The position numbers and the translations under genes were made by a program. Positions 22,037-31,236 of a stretch of DNA of 44,738 bases are shown piece by piece. Every line of letters begins with the position of its first letter. The stretch's first letter is position 1. Origin of the DNA: Lachnospiraceae bacterium (lineage in GTDB: Bacteria; Bacillota; Clostridia; Lachnospirales; Lachnospiraceae); assembly GCA_900751785.1 (NCBI GenBank), contig CAADSM010000101.1, positions 1-44,738 on the forward strand, read 5' to 3'. The notes under the pieces were generated by a model that saw only the letters and a program-made list of their open reading frames with translations, did not search any database and was not told where the DNA came from.

Positions 22037-23446
22037 ATGGTATTTAGCAGTATTACGTTTTTGTTTTTATTTCTGCCGATCGTGCTGGCAGTATACTATA
22101 TCGTTCCGGGAAGGGCGAAGAACATCATTCTTCTTATCGCCAGTATCCTGTTCTATGCATGGGGAGAGCCTGTCTATGTCATTCTTATGATACTCTCCAT
22201 CCTTCTGAATTATTTCTGCGGGCAGGATATCGAAGGAAAATCAGACGACCCTGTGAAAGCGAAGCGGAGCGTCATTTTCGCGGTCGTCGTCAATGTACTC
22301 ATACTCACATTTTTTAAATACTACGGCTTCCTGCTGGATATGCTGAACAGCGTGCTGCCAACGGACATTCCCTACAGGGAGCTGCCGCTGCCGGTCGGGA
22401 TCTCGTTCTATACATTCCAGAGCCTGTCCTATGTTCTGGATATTTATTGGAAAAAGGTCAAGCCGCAGAAAAATATCCTGTATTTTGCGCTCTATATCAG
22501 CATGTTCCCGCAGCTGATCGCAGGTCCGATCGTCAGGTACATCGATATTGAGAGACAGCTTGTAAAACGGCAGATCTCGATCTCAAAGCTGGGACAGGGG
22601 GCGATGTTCTTTATCCGGGGACTGGCCAAGAAGGTGATCCTGGCGAACACGGCGGGAGAGATCTTTGAGCAGATCTCGTCCATGTCTGCGGGCAACCTGT
22701 CCGTGCTCATGGCGTGGCTGGGCTGCTTTTCGTATGCGTTCCAGATCTATTTTGATTTCAGCGGATACTCTGACATGGCGGTCGGACTCGGCAAGATGTT
22801 CGGGTTCGAGTTCAGGAAGAACTTTGACTATCCGTATGTTTCCAAGAGTATCACCGAGTTCTGGAGAAGATGGCATATCTCCCTGAGCACCTGGTTCAGA
22901 GAGTATGTCTACATACCGCTTGGCGGAAACCGCTGCTCTGCGGTGCGCAATATCGTGAACCTGATGATCGTCTGGACGCTGACCGGTATGTGGCACGGAG
23001 CGGCTTGGAACTTTATTGCATGGGGCGTCTATTACGGCGTGCTCCTCGTTTTGGAGAAATACGTGTGGGGCGCGTCCCTGGACAATGCGCCTAAGGCGGT
23101 GAGGCATATCTATTCGCTGGTGTTCGTGATGATCGGCTGGGTGTTCTTTTTCAGCCCTAGCATCGGATATGCGCTACGCTATCTTGCGGCGATGTTCGGC
23201 GGCGGAGCGGGACTCGCGGATTCCGGCGCATGGTTCATCCTTCTGACCCACTGGCTTTTGTATCTGCTGGCGGGGCTGGGCTCCACCCGGATCGGCTATG
23301 CGCTGATCAACGGTGTGATCGGCATATTTACGGACGGGCGTCCGAGGATGATCGCAGCAGGCGTTATCTATGCGGGGATGTTTTTCATTTCGGTGGCGTT
23401 TCTTGTGACGGAAACATTCAATCCGTTTTTGTATTTTAGATTTTAG
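22037..23446 (+). CDS. MBOAT family O-acyltransferase (AlgI/DltB-like)
   Basis: This 469-residue protein has multiple TM helices and the MBOAT motifs: SFYTFQSLSYVLDIYWKK, WRRWHISLSTWFREYVYIPL with GGNR, and TGMWHGAAWNFIAWGVYYG with the conserved His320. It matches AlgI/PatA/DltB-like proteins that move acyl groups across the membrane to extracytoplasmic glycans or teichoic acids. The acceptor is unknown here, since no glycan synthesis genes are adjacent. It forms a transfer module with the SGNH, DUF4358 and DHHW proteins. Start ATG 22037 follows GAGAGGAAAG. Confidence 0.95.
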   Translation: MVFSSITFLFLFLPIVLAVYYIVPGRAKNIILLIASILFYAWGEPVYVILMILSILLNYFCGQDIEGKSDDPVKAKRSVIFAVVVNVLILTFFKYYGFLLDMLNSVLPTDIPYRELPLPVGISFYTFQSLSYVLDIYWKKVKPQKNILYFALYISMFPQLIAGPIVRYIDIERQLVKRQISISKLGQGAMFFIRGLAKKVILANTAGEIFEQISSMSAGNLSVLMAWLGCFSYAFQIYFDFSGYSDMAVGLGKMFGFEFRKNFDYPYVSKSITEFWRRWHISLSTWFREYVYIPLGGNRCSAVRNIVNLMIVWTLTGMWHGAAWNFIAWGVYYGVLLVLEKYVWGASLDNAPKAVRHIYSLVFVMIGWVFFFSPSIGYALRYLAAMFGGGAGLADSGAWFILLTHWLLYLLAGLGSTRIGYALINGVIGIFTDGRPRMIAAGVIYAGMFFISVAFLVTETFNPFLYFRF

Positions 23447-23454
23447 GTGGACAT

Positions 23455-24612
23455 ATGGACAACAGGAAGAAAAGCAAGAGGCGCATGGAGCGCCTCATCG
23501 GAAAAATATTCATACTGTGCCTGTTCGGCGTGATGCTTGTGAATATCATCATCCCCGACCGGGAGATGTCGGAGGAGGAGAACCGTATGCTTGCGTCAAA
23601 GCCGAAGCTGACGTTCTCCACCCTCGTCAACGGCGATTTTATGGAGCAGTATGAGGAGTATCTGAGCGACCAGTTTGCAGGGCGCGATCTCTGGCACAGG
23701 ATGAAGGTGGCGCTCGACCGGTTTGGCGGGAGCAGGATGGAGAACGGGATCTATATCGGGAAGGACGGACAGCTCCTCCAGGACATCCAGGTCCCGGATC
23801 AGGAGCATCTCTCGGAAAATCTGGATGCGATCAAGGAGTTTACGGAGACCTATCAGGATATTCCCGTGACGATGATCCTTGTGCCGGATGCGGCATGCAT
23901 CCTGAACGACCGGCTGCCGTGGCTGGCGTCCGTGGAGGATCAGAACCAGATGATCAGCATGGTGGAGCAGTCGCTGGGGGATTCGGTGACATGGGTCGAC
24001 GCGGCATCTGCATTGAATAAGCATAAGCGGGAAAAGATATATTATCTGACGGACCATCACTGGACATCTCTCGGAGCGTTCTATACATTCCAGGAGGCGG
24101 CGACGGCGCTGGGGATCGAGGAGGATGTGTCGGATAAATTCCTTTCCTACACCGTGTCCGACAGCTTCAACGGAGTGCTTGCCTCTGAGAGCGGAGCAGG
24201 CCTCGGGACAGAAGAGAATATTGATATCTACGTGCCGAGGGAAGGGGACAACGATGTGATCGTCAACTATGTGAATGAATCCAAGAGGACGACCTCTCTC
24301 TATGATTCCTCCAAGCTGGAGACGAAGGGTCAGTATGGCGTCTTTCTGGGAGGGAATACTTCCCTGATCGATATAAGGACTGTGTCCACAAGCCAGAAAA
24401 GGCTGCTCGTGGTGAAGGATTCGTTTGCCAACAGCTTTATCCCGTTCCTGGCGCCGTATTACAGGGAGATCGTTGTGGTCGACCCCAGATATTACAGCGG
24501 GACGATCGAGGATATCATGAGCTCCTACCGGATCACGGACGCCCTGTTCCTATACAGTGGGAACAGCTTTTTCACAGACAACAGTATAAGCGGAGTGTTT
24601 ACAGGTGAGTAA
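23455..24612 (+). CDS. DHHW family protein (AlgJ/AlgX-like acyltransferase partner)
   Basis: This 385-residue protein has an N-terminal TM helix (~17-33) and a large outer domain with the namesake LTDHHWTSLGAF motif near residue 200. It ends with LLVVKDSFANSFIPF, the Ser motif of the SGNH-like AlgJ/AlgX/DltD class, in which Asp, His and Ser form the active site. It probably takes acyl groups from the MBOAT partner and puts them on the glycan. AGGTGG precedes ATG 23455, 8 nt after the MBOAT stop. The next gene (rluF-like) starts inside its end (GTG 24605). Confidence 0.9.
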   Translation: MDNRKKSKRRMERLIGKIFILCLFGVMLVNIIIPDREMSEEENRMLASKPKLTFSTLVNGDFMEQYEEYLSDQFAGRDLWHRMKVALDRFGGSRMENGIYIGKDGQLLQDIQVPDQEHLSENLDAIKEFTETYQDIPVTMILVPDAACILNDRLPWLASVEDQNQMISMVEQSLGDSVTWVDAASALNKHKREKIYYLTDHHWTSLGAFYTFQEAATALGIEEDVSDKFLSYTVSDSFNGVLASESGAGLGTEENIDIYVPREGDNDVIVNYVNESKRTTSLYDSSKLETKGQYGVFLGGNTSLIDIRTVSTSQKRLLVVKDSFANSFIPFLAPYYREIVVVDPRYYSGTIEDIMSSYRITDALFLYSGNSFFTDNSISGVFTGE

Positions 24613-25378
24613 TCGGATCAGAGAAGAATTTTTACAGAAGAAGGAGCCGGTAAGGCTGAATAAGTACTTGAGTGAGGCGGGGGTCTGCTCCAGGAGGGAG
24701 GCCGACCGCCTCATTGAAAGCGGGAGAGTGACTGTCGACGGTCAGCGCGCCCAGACAGGGATGCGCATCACGCCGGGACAGGTCGTAAAGGTCGGCAGGA
24801 AGGTGGTCTCCAAGCAGGATGAGATGATCGTCCTTGCGGTGAACAAGCCGAGGGGGATCGTCTGTACGGAAGAGCGCAGGGAGAGGAACAGCATCGTGCG
24901 ATTTCTGGACTATCCCGTGCGCGTGACCTATATCGGGAGGCTGGACAAGGATTCAAGGGGGCTTCTCCTTATGACGAACAACGGCGACATCATCAATAAG
25001 ATGATGCGCGCGGCCAATTATCATGAAAAGGAATATAAAGTGACGGTAGATCAGGAGATCACTCCGGAGTTTATCGAGAAGATGTCCTCGGGAGTGCCGA
25101 TCTTGGACACTGTCACCCGCCCGTGCAGGGTAGAGAAGATCGGGAAATATACATTTTCCATCATCCTGACCCAGGGGCTGAACAGGCAGATCCGCCGGAT
25201 GTGCGAGGCGCTGGGATATCAGGTGAGAGACCTGGTGCGGGTGCGCGTCATGAATATCAGGCTGGGAAGCCTGAAAGAGGGGCAGTACAGAAAAGTGACG
25301 GATGAAGAACTGGAAGAACTCTATGAGATGCTCGCAGATTCATCCAATGAGACAGCGGGAGGACAAAATGGAAGATAA
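24605..25378 (+). CDS. rluF: 23S rRNA pseudouridine synthase, RluF type
   Basis: This 257-residue protein has an N-terminal S4 RNA-binding domain (LNKYLSEAGVCSRREADRLI) and the RsuA/RluF catalytic core with GRLDKDSRGLLLMTNNGD (catalytic Asp) and LTQGLNRQIRRMCEALGY. The RluF-like signature NKMMRAANYHEKEY supports modification of 23S rRNA near U2604. Start is GTG 24605, overlapping the DHHW stop by 8 nt (GTGAGTAA). The C-terminal end overlaps ligA by 11 nt. So a housekeeping pair is tightly joined to a surface-acylation operon. Confidence 0.92.
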   Translation: MSNRIREEFLQKKEPVRLNKYLSEAGVCSRREADRLIESGRVTVDGQRAQTGMRITPGQVVKVGRKVVSKQDEMIVLAVNKPRGIVCTEERRERNSIVRFLDYPVRVTYIGRLDKDSRGLLLMTNNGDIINKMMRAANYHEKEYKVTVDQEITPEFIEKMSSGVPILDTVTRPCRVEKIGKYTFSIILTQGLNRQIRRMCEALGYQVRDLVRVRVMNIRLGSLKEGQYRKVTDEELEELYEMLADSSNETAGGQNGR

Positions 25379-27323
25379 GAAGAAGCGGATGCGGGAGCTG
25401 GTAGAGCTGCTGAACAGGGCCCGCAGGGCATATGAACAGGAAAATACAGAGATCATGAGCAATTACGAATATGATCAGCTATATGATGAGCTTCAGGGGC
25501 TGGAACAGGAGCTGGGTACGACTCTTGCTTCCAGCCCTACGATTAATGTGGGGTATGAGGTGCTCAGCGAGCTGCCCAAGGAGCGGCACGAGAGGCCCAT
25601 GCTCTCCCTGGATAAGACAAAGGACGTGGGGCGGCTGAAAGAGTTTCTGGGAGACCAGAAGGCGGTGATCTCCTGGAAGCTGGACGGGCTTACGATCGTG
25701 CTCACGTACCGGAACGGAGAGCTTGAAAAAGCGGTGACGAGGGGAAATGGAGAAGTGGGTGAGGTCATCACCAGCAATGCGAGGGTGTTTCAAAACATTC
25801 CGCTTCGGATCCCCTTTACAGGCGAGCTCGTCCTCCGCGGTGAGGCAGTCATCGGGTATAAGGATTTTGAGAAGATCAACGAGGAGATCGAGGATGTGGA
25901 CGCCCGGTACAAGAATCCGAGAAACCTGTGCAGCGGCTCCGTGCGGCAGCTCAACAATGAGATCACCGCACAGCGAAACGTGCGGTTTTATGCCTTCACC
26001 CTGGTGAGGGCAGAGGGCGCTGATTTCAGGAACTCCAGACTGTATCAGATGGAATGGCTGAGAGAACAGGGATTTGACGTGGTGGAGCATCATCCTGTGA
26101 CTCGTGAGACGGTCGAGGACGAGGTGAAATGGTTCTCTGAGCATATAGAGGCGAATGATGTCCCGTCGGACGGACTCGTGCTCGTCTACGACGACATTGC
26201 GTACGGCGAGGCGCTGGGGACTACGGCAAAGTTCCCGAGAGATTCCTTTGCGTTCAAATGGGCGGACGAGATCAAGGAGACTACGCTCCTTGAGATCGAG
26301 TGGAGCCCGTCGAGGACGGGACTGATCAACCCGGTCGCAGTCTTCGAGCCGGTGGAGCTGGAGGGGACGACAGTGAGCCGTGCCAGCGTCCACAACATCA
26401 GTATCATGGAAGAGCTGGAGCTTGGCGTGGGAGACAGGATCCAGGTGTACAAGGCGAACATGATCATCCCGCAGATCGCGGAAAATCTGACGCGGAGCGG
26501 TGTCAGGGATATCCCGGAGACATGTCCGGTCTGCGGCGGAGCGACCCGGATCTCTATGGAAAACGAGACGAAGACCCTCTGCTGTACGAATCCGAAGTGC
26601 CAGGCAAAGCATATCAAGTCCTTCGCCCTCTTCGTGAGCCGCGACGCGATGAACATAGAGGGGCTGTCGGAGGCGACGCTGGAGAAGTTCGTCATGAACG
26701 GCTTCATCAAAGACTTTACCGATATCTTTCACCTTGACCGTCATGAAGAGGAGATCAAGGCGATGGACGGATTCGGGGAGAAGTCCTATCTGAAGCTCCA
26801 GGCGGGTGTGCGGAACGCCAGGGTGACGACACTGCCGCGTCTCGTGTACAGCCTGGGTATCCCGAATATCGGGAGCGCCAATGCGAAGATGATCTGCCGT
26901 GCGCTGGGAAATGACCCGGAGCGTGTGATGAATGCGACGGCAGAGGAGCTGTCGGAGATCTCCGGTGTGGGAGAGGTCATTGCGGGGACCTACGTGCAGT
27001 ATTTTGCAGATGAGGAGCACCGGGAGATCTTCCGGAGACTGCTCAGCGAAGTGGAGATACCGAAGGAAGAAGAGCCGGAGGGCGGACAGGACTTGAGCGG
27101 CGTGAATTTTGTGATCACGGGAAGTGTGGAACATTTTGCAAACCGGGGTGAGGTGAAAGAAGAGATCGAGAGACGGGGCGGCAAGGTCACGGGAAGCGTG
27201 ACGTCAAAGACCAATTATCTCATCAATAATGATGTCAATTCGACCTCGTCGAAAAACAGGAAGGCCCGGGAGCTCGGGATCCCGATCATTTCGGAGGAAG
27301 AGTTCCTGAAAATGTTGAATTAA
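25368..27323 (+). CDS. ligA: NAD-dependent DNA ligase LigA
   Basis: This 651-residue protein has the adenylation domain with SWKLDGL (Lys104 in KLDG), the OB-fold, a Cys4 zinc finger (CPVCGG ... CCTNPKCQ), HhH motifs, and a C-terminal BRCT domain (DLSGVNFVITGSVEHFANRG). It joins DNA nicks using NAD+. Length and domain order are normal. I chose ATG 25368: GGAGG lies 6-7 nt upstream, whereas the open-frame start 25302 lies deep inside rluF. A DUF1538 gene follows 22 nt downstream. Confidence 0.96.
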   Translation: MEDKKKRMRELVELLNRARRAYEQENTEIMSNYEYDQLYDELQGLEQELGTTLASSPTINVGYEVLSELPKERHERPMLSLDKTKDVGRLKEFLGDQKAVISWKLDGLTIVLTYRNGELEKAVTRGNGEVGEVITSNARVFQNIPLRIPFTGELVLRGEAVIGYKDFEKINEEIEDVDARYKNPRNLCSGSVRQLNNEITAQRNVRFYAFTLVRAEGADFRNSRLYQMEWLREQGFDVVEHHPVTRETVEDEVKWFSEHIEANDVPSDGLVLVYDDIAYGEALGTTAKFPRDSFAFKWADEIKETTLLEIEWSPSRTGLINPVAVFEPVELEGTTVSRASVHNISIMEELELGVGDRIQVYKANMIIPQIAENLTRSGVRDIPETCPVCGGATRISMENETKTLCCTNPKCQAKHIKSFALFVSRDAMNIEGLSEATLEKFVMNGFIKDFTDIFHLDRHEEEIKAMDGFGEKSYLKLQAGVRNARVTTLPRLVYSLGIPNIGSANAKMICRALGNDPERVMNATAEELSEISGVGEVIAGTYVQYFADEEHREIFRRLLSEVEIPKEEEPEGGQDLSGVNFVITGSVEHFANRGEVKEEIERRGGKVTGSVTSKTNYLINNDVNSTSSKNRKARELGIPIISEEEFLKMLN

Positions 27324-27345
27324 TATATGGAAAGGCAGGGAAGGT

Positions 27346-28893
27346 TTGAATTTTAAAATAGCGAAATTAAAAGAGAAACTGCAGGAAAAATTGAATGAAA
27401 CGTTAAAGGCGGTGCTCCCGATCCTGGCGATCGTGCTGGTGCTGTGCTTCACGATCGCACCGCTGGAGCCGGGGATCCTGCTGGCGTTCCTCCTGGGAGC
27501 GGTGCTCCTGATCGTGGGGATGATGTTCTTCACTCTCGGAGTGGAGATGTCCATGACGCCGATCGGAGAGAATGTGGGAACATGTATGACCCAGACGAAG
27601 AAGCTGTGGCTGATGGTCCTTCTGAGTTTTATCCTCGGATTCATCGTCACCATATCGGAGCCGGATCTTCAGGTGCTGGCAGAGCAGGTGCCGTCGGTGC
27701 CGAATATTGTGCTCGTCCTGTCGGTTGCGTTCGGCGTCGGGATCTTTCTGGTGGCGGCGCTGCTAAGGATGCTCTTTAACATCACGCTGGCGCATATGCT
27801 GCTGGTGCTCTATATCATCGTATTTGCGCTGGCATTTTTCGTGCCGGGCGATTTCGTCGCGGTGGCGTTCGATGCGGGCGGTGTGACGACGGGGCCGATG
27901 ACAGTGCCGTTTATCATGGCGCTGGGTATCGGTATCTCTGCGATTCGAAGCGACGAGAGGGCGGAGGATGACAGCTTCGGTCTGGTGGCGCTCTCGTCTG
28001 TCGGACCGATCCTCTCGGTCCTTGTGCTGAGCCTGATCTATCATCCGGAGAGCACAGAATATGTGGCGGACAGCATTCCGGATATCGAGAACTCTGTGGA
28101 GCTCTGGGCCATCTTCGCGGAAGGCTTCCCGGATTACATGAGAGAGATGGCAGTATCGCTGCTGCCGATCATCGTGTTCTTTGTGATCTTCCAGATTGTT
28201 TTCCGCAGGATGCAGAAGAGGATGCTGATCAGGATCGGGGTCGGTATGGCGTATACATACGCAGGGCTGGTACTCTTCCTCACAGGAGTGAACGTGGGAT
28301 TCATGCCGGCGGGAAATTACCTCGGGCAGGTGCTTGCGGACAATCCGTACAAATGGATCATTGTGCCTGTCGGAATGCTCATCGGGTATTTTATCGTCCG
28401 GGCAGAGCCGGCAGTCTTCGTCCTGACCCGTCAGGTAGAGGATATCACCTCAGGTACGATCACCTCCGGCGCGATGAGCCTCAGCCTCTCGATCGGCGTG
28501 GCAGTTTCTCTCGGCCTGGCGATGATCCGTGTCCTGACAGGAATCTCCATTTTCTGGTTCATCATCCCGGGCTATGCAGTGGCTCTTATCCTTTCCTTCT
28601 TTGTGCCGAAGATATTTACTGCGATCGCATTTGACTCCGGAGGCGTTGCCTCGGGGCCGATGACAGCCACGTTCCTTCTCCCGTTCGCCATGGGAGCCTG
28701 CGAGAGCGTGGGCGGAAACATTGTGACCGATGCATTCGGAGTAGTAGCCATGGTAGCCATGACACCTCTGATCACGATCCAGATCCTGGGACTGGTCTAT
28801 CAGATCAATTCCAGAAATCTCGAGAAGAGAGAGGCAGAGGAAGCGGCAGTCGTATTTGCCCAGCTTCCGGATGACGACATCATAGAACTTTAA
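27346..28893 (+). CDS. DUF1538 family transporter with both repeats in one chain
   Basis: This 515-residue integral membrane protein has two homologous halves, each with a signature in a re-entrant-like context: FDAGGVTTGPMTVPFIMALG (~residue 175) and FDSGGVASGPMTATFLLPF (~residue 430). DUF1538 proteins include the UmpA/UmpB pair of Halomonas, described as a cation/proton antiporter of two subunits. Here both repeats are fused in a single polypeptide. Start is a TTG at 27346 (NFKIAKLKEKL) after AGGGAAGG; no ATG fits as well. It is followed 15 nt later by a tandem PII-like gene, so I infer PII-like control of ion transport. Confidence 0.9.
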   Translation: MNFKIAKLKEKLQEKLNETLKAVLPILAIVLVLCFTIAPLEPGILLAFLLGAVLLIVGMMFFTLGVEMSMTPIGENVGTCMTQTKKLWLMVLLSFILGFIVTISEPDLQVLAEQVPSVPNIVLVLSVAFGVGIFLVAALLRMLFNITLAHMLLVLYIIVFALAFFVPGDFVAVAFDAGGVTTGPMTVPFIMALGIGISAIRSDERAEDDSFGLVALSSVGPILSVLVLSLIYHPESTEYVADSIPDIENSVELWAIFAEGFPDYMREMAVSLLPIIVFFVIFQIVFRRMQKRMLIRIGVGMAYTYAGLVLFLTGVNVGFMPAGNYLGQVLADNPYKWIIVPVGMLIGYFIVRAEPAVFVLTRQVEDITSGTITSGAMSLSLSIGVAVSLGLAMIRVLTGISIFWFIIPGYAVALILSFFVPKIFTAIAFDSGGVASGPMTATFLLPFAMGACESVGGNIVTDAFGVVAMVAMTPLITIQILGLVYQINSRNLEKREAEEAAVVFAQLPDDDIIEL

Positions 28894-28908
28894 TGCGGGG
28901 GGCGATAT

Positions 28909-29589
28909 ATGAGCGAATTTAATTTGATGATGACGATTACGAAGCGTTCCACGGGACGCAGGATGCTTGCATTTTATGAGCGGAACAATCTTTCCGCCAT
29001 TCTCTGTACTCTGGCGAAGGGGACGGCGACGAGCGAGATGCTGGACTGCTTCGGGCTTGAAGTGACAGAGAAGACGGTCATGATGTCTGTTGTGACGAAT
29101 GACACGTGGGAGAAGGTGAAGAGGGGCCTTGAGGACAATTTTCAGATCGATGTCCCGGGCACAGGGATCGCTTTCCTCCTTCCTCTTTCGAGCGTCGGAG
29201 GGAAAAAGACGCTCCAGTTTCTTGCGGACGGACAGGTATATGATAAAGTAGAGGAGAGTGTGATGAAGGATACAAAATATGAACTGATCGTTGTGATAGC
29301 GAACCATGGATACAGTGAAGAGGTGATGGATGCCGCCAGGGCAGAAGGAGCAGGCGGCGGGACGGTGATCCATGCAAAGGGGACAGGGCTTGAAAAGGCG
29401 GAGAAGTTTCTCGGGGTCTCTATCGCGGATGAGAAGGAGATCATCTACATCGTGGCAAAGACAGCGGATAAGAACGCTATCATGAAGTCGATCATGGAGA
29501 ATGCCGGAATGAACAGCAGGGCAAAATCCGTTGTATTTTCAATCCCCGTGACAGACACAGCGGGACTGCGCCTGCAGGAGGTACAGTGA
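28909..29589 (+). CDS. Tandem PII-like signalling protein linked to DUF1538
   Basis: This 226-residue protein has two PII-like (GlnB/GlnK fold) domains. Domain 1 (~1-105) starts NLMMTITKRSTGRRMLAFYE, domain 2 (~117-220) starts KYELIVVIANHGYSEEVMDA with AGGGTVIHAKGTG and DEKEIIYIVAK, which match PII T-loop and core strands. PII proteins sense ATP/ADP and metabolites and bind transporters. The T-loop tyrosine of GlnB is not obvious, so nitrogen sensing cannot be assumed. It starts 15 nt after DUF1538, the same context as known PII-like/DUF1538 pairs, so it probably controls that transporter. Confidence 0.9.
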   Translation: MSEFNLMMTITKRSTGRRMLAFYERNNLSAILCTLAKGTATSEMLDCFGLEVTEKTVMMSVVTNDTWEKVKRGLEDNFQIDVPGTGIAFLLPLSSVGGKKTLQFLADGQVYDKVEESVMKDTKYELIVVIANHGYSEEVMDAARAEGAGGGTVIHAKGTGLEKAEKFLGVSIADEKEIIYIVAKTADKNAIMKSIMENAGMNSRAKSVVFSIPVTDTAGLRLQEVQ

Positions 29590-29623
29590 CGCAGGGAGGC
29601 TGCCTGCTTTAGAAAAAGTTCAT

Positions 29624-29652
29624 TTGTATAACCTGTGCGCGTGTACTATAAT
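29624..29652 (+). promoter_or_regulatory. Sigma-A-type promoter of clpX
   Basis: TTGTAT (29624-29629) and TATAAT (29647-29652) are separated by 17 bp. A small GCAGG/CCTGC hairpin with TTT (29591-29610) just upstream may end the DUF1538-PII transcript. Confidence 0.75.
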
Positions 29653-29684
29653 AGTGGAAAAGCCGAAAAAGAAGGGATGGATTT

Positions 29685-31157
29685 ATGTCAGATCAGGATT
29701 TTATCATATTAGACGGAGAAGATACAAAGGAGAATGAGGGCAGCAAGGACACTCCGGCTGAAAATGGAAAAAAGGAAATGACTGCCCACGGACAGGAGAA
29801 GAAGGAGAAGAGTGACAGCGGATATGAGAAGATCTGCTTCATCTGCCACCGCCCGGAGAGCGTGACGGGAAAGATGATCGATCTTCCGAATAATATCACG
29901 GTGTGCCCGGACTGTATGCAGAGAAGCTTTGACGCTATGTCAAATGGTTCTGTGGACCTGAACCGGCTGATGAACATGCCGGGCGTGCAGTTTTTGAATA
30001 TGACAGATCTTGAGAATATGCAGCCGCGCGCGCAGAAAATCAAGAAAAAGAAGGAGAAGCCCAAGGAGTTCCACAAGCTGGATATCAAAGATATCCCGGC
30101 GCCGCACAAGATCAAGGCAAGGCTTGACGAGTATGTTGTCGGACAGGAATATGCCAAGAAGGCGATGTCTGTGGCTGTCTACAACCATTACAAGCGGGTT
30201 GCCACGGATACGATGGACGACATCGAGATCGAGAAGTCGAACATGCTCATGATCGGGCCGACCGGAAGCGGGAAGACGTATCTGGTCAAGACTCTCGCGA
30301 GACTCCTGGACGTGCCGCTGGCGATCACGGACGCTACTTCGCTCACGGAGGCCGGATACATAGGCGACGATATCGAGAGCGTGGTATCGAAGCTCCTTGC
30401 CGCCGCGGACAATGACGTGGAGCGTGCGGAGCAGGGGATCATCTTTATCGATGAGATCGACAAGATCGCGAAGAAGAAGAACTCCAGCCAGCGCGACGTG
30501 AGCGGCGAGTCGGTCCAGCAGGGGATGCTGAAGCTCCTGGAGGGAAGTGAGGTGGAAGTGCCCGTAGGCGCCAACAGCAAGAATGCCATGGTGCCGCTGA
30601 CGACGGTGAATACGAAGAATATCCTGTTCATCTGTGGAGGCGCTTTTCCGGATCTGGAGGAAATTATCAAAGAAAGGCTCCAGAAGAAGACCTCTATGGG
30701 ATTCAACGCGGAGCTCAAAGACAGGTACGAGCATGACAAGGATCTGCTGTCCAAGGTGACGGTGGAGGATCTGAGAAAGTTCGGCATGATCCCGGAGTTC
30801 CTGGGACGTCTGCCGATCATCTTCACCCTGAAGGGGCTTGATAAGGACATGCTCGTGAAGATCTTAAAAGAGCCGAGAAATGCGATCCTCAAGCAGTACC
30901 AGAAGCTGCTGGCGCTGGATGAGGTGAAGCTGGACTTCGACGACGGCGCGCTCGAGGCGATCGCGGAGAAGGCGATGGAGAAGGATACCGGAGCCCGCGC
31001 GCTGCGTGCGATCATCGAGGAGTTTATGCTGGATATCATGTATGAGATCCCGAAGGACGACAGCATCGGTCAGGTGACGATCACTCGCGAATACATCGAG
31101 GGAACGGGCGGACCGATCATACAGCTGCGGGGCCAGGAAGTGCCCAGGCTGGAATAA
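29685..31157 (+). CDS. clpX: Divergent ClpX-type AAA+ ATPase with an N-terminal extension
   Basis: This 490-residue protein has an acidic N-terminal extension (~45 residues), a Cys4 zinc-binding domain (Cys51, Cys54, Cys74, Cys77), a lysine-rich linker (KIKKKKEKPKEF), Walker A GPTGSGKT (191-198), the pore loop GYIG (224-227, usually GYVG), Walker B IIFIDE (252-257), and the ClpP-docking tripeptide position as MGF (338-340, usually IGF). Canonical ClpX is ~420 residues and lies next to clpP or tig. Here no clpP is present, so it may be a second ClpX paralogue. ClpX unfolds proteins and feeds ClpP; docking with MGF is plausible but should be tested. It has its own promoter. Confidence 0.9.
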   Translation: MSDQDFIILDGEDTKENEGSKDTPAENGKKEMTAHGQEKKEKSDSGYEKICFICHRPESVTGKMIDLPNNITVCPDCMQRSFDAMSNGSVDLNRLMNMPGVQFLNMTDLENMQPRAQKIKKKKEKPKEFHKLDIKDIPAPHKIKARLDEYVVGQEYAKKAMSVAVYNHYKRVATDTMDDIEIEKSNMLMIGPTGSGKTYLVKTLARLLDVPLAITDATSLTEAGYIGDDIESVVSKLLAAADNDVERAEQGIIFIDEIDKIAKKKNSSQRDVSGESVQQGMLKLLEGSEVEVPVGANSKNAMVPLTTVNTKNILFICGGAFPDLEEIIKERLQKKTSMGFNAELKDRYEHDKDLLSKVTVEDLRKFGMIPEFLGRLPIIFTLKGLDKDMLVKILKEPRNAILKQYQKLLALDEVKLDFDDGALEAIAEKAMEKDTGARALRAIIEEFMLDIMYEIPKDDSIGQVTITREYIEGTGGPIIQLRGQEVPRLE

Positions 31158-31163
31158 AAACAT

Positions 31164-31208
31164 CAATTGGGGACGTAGTGAAATTCAATTTGACTACGTC
31201 CCCAATTG
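31164..31208. repeat. Palindromic hairpin element, copy B of 3
   Basis: Two 22-nt arms around central C 31186 pair at 21 of 22 positions (one G-G mismatch, 31180/31192). Core GGGGACGTAGT ... ACTACGTCCCC as in copy A. The outer stem is CAATT/AATTG, whereas copy A has ATT/AAT. It begins 7 nt after the clpX stop and lies between convergent clpX and the S8 gene. Confidence 0.92.
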
Positions 31209-31236
31209 CATTTCACTGTGTCCCAAAATGCATTTT

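Noticed and set aside
25479..27134. A 551-codon open frame on the minus strand across ligA.
   Set aside because: It is a shadow of ligA: no ribosome site, no family motif, and ligA has full catalytic motifs on the other strand.
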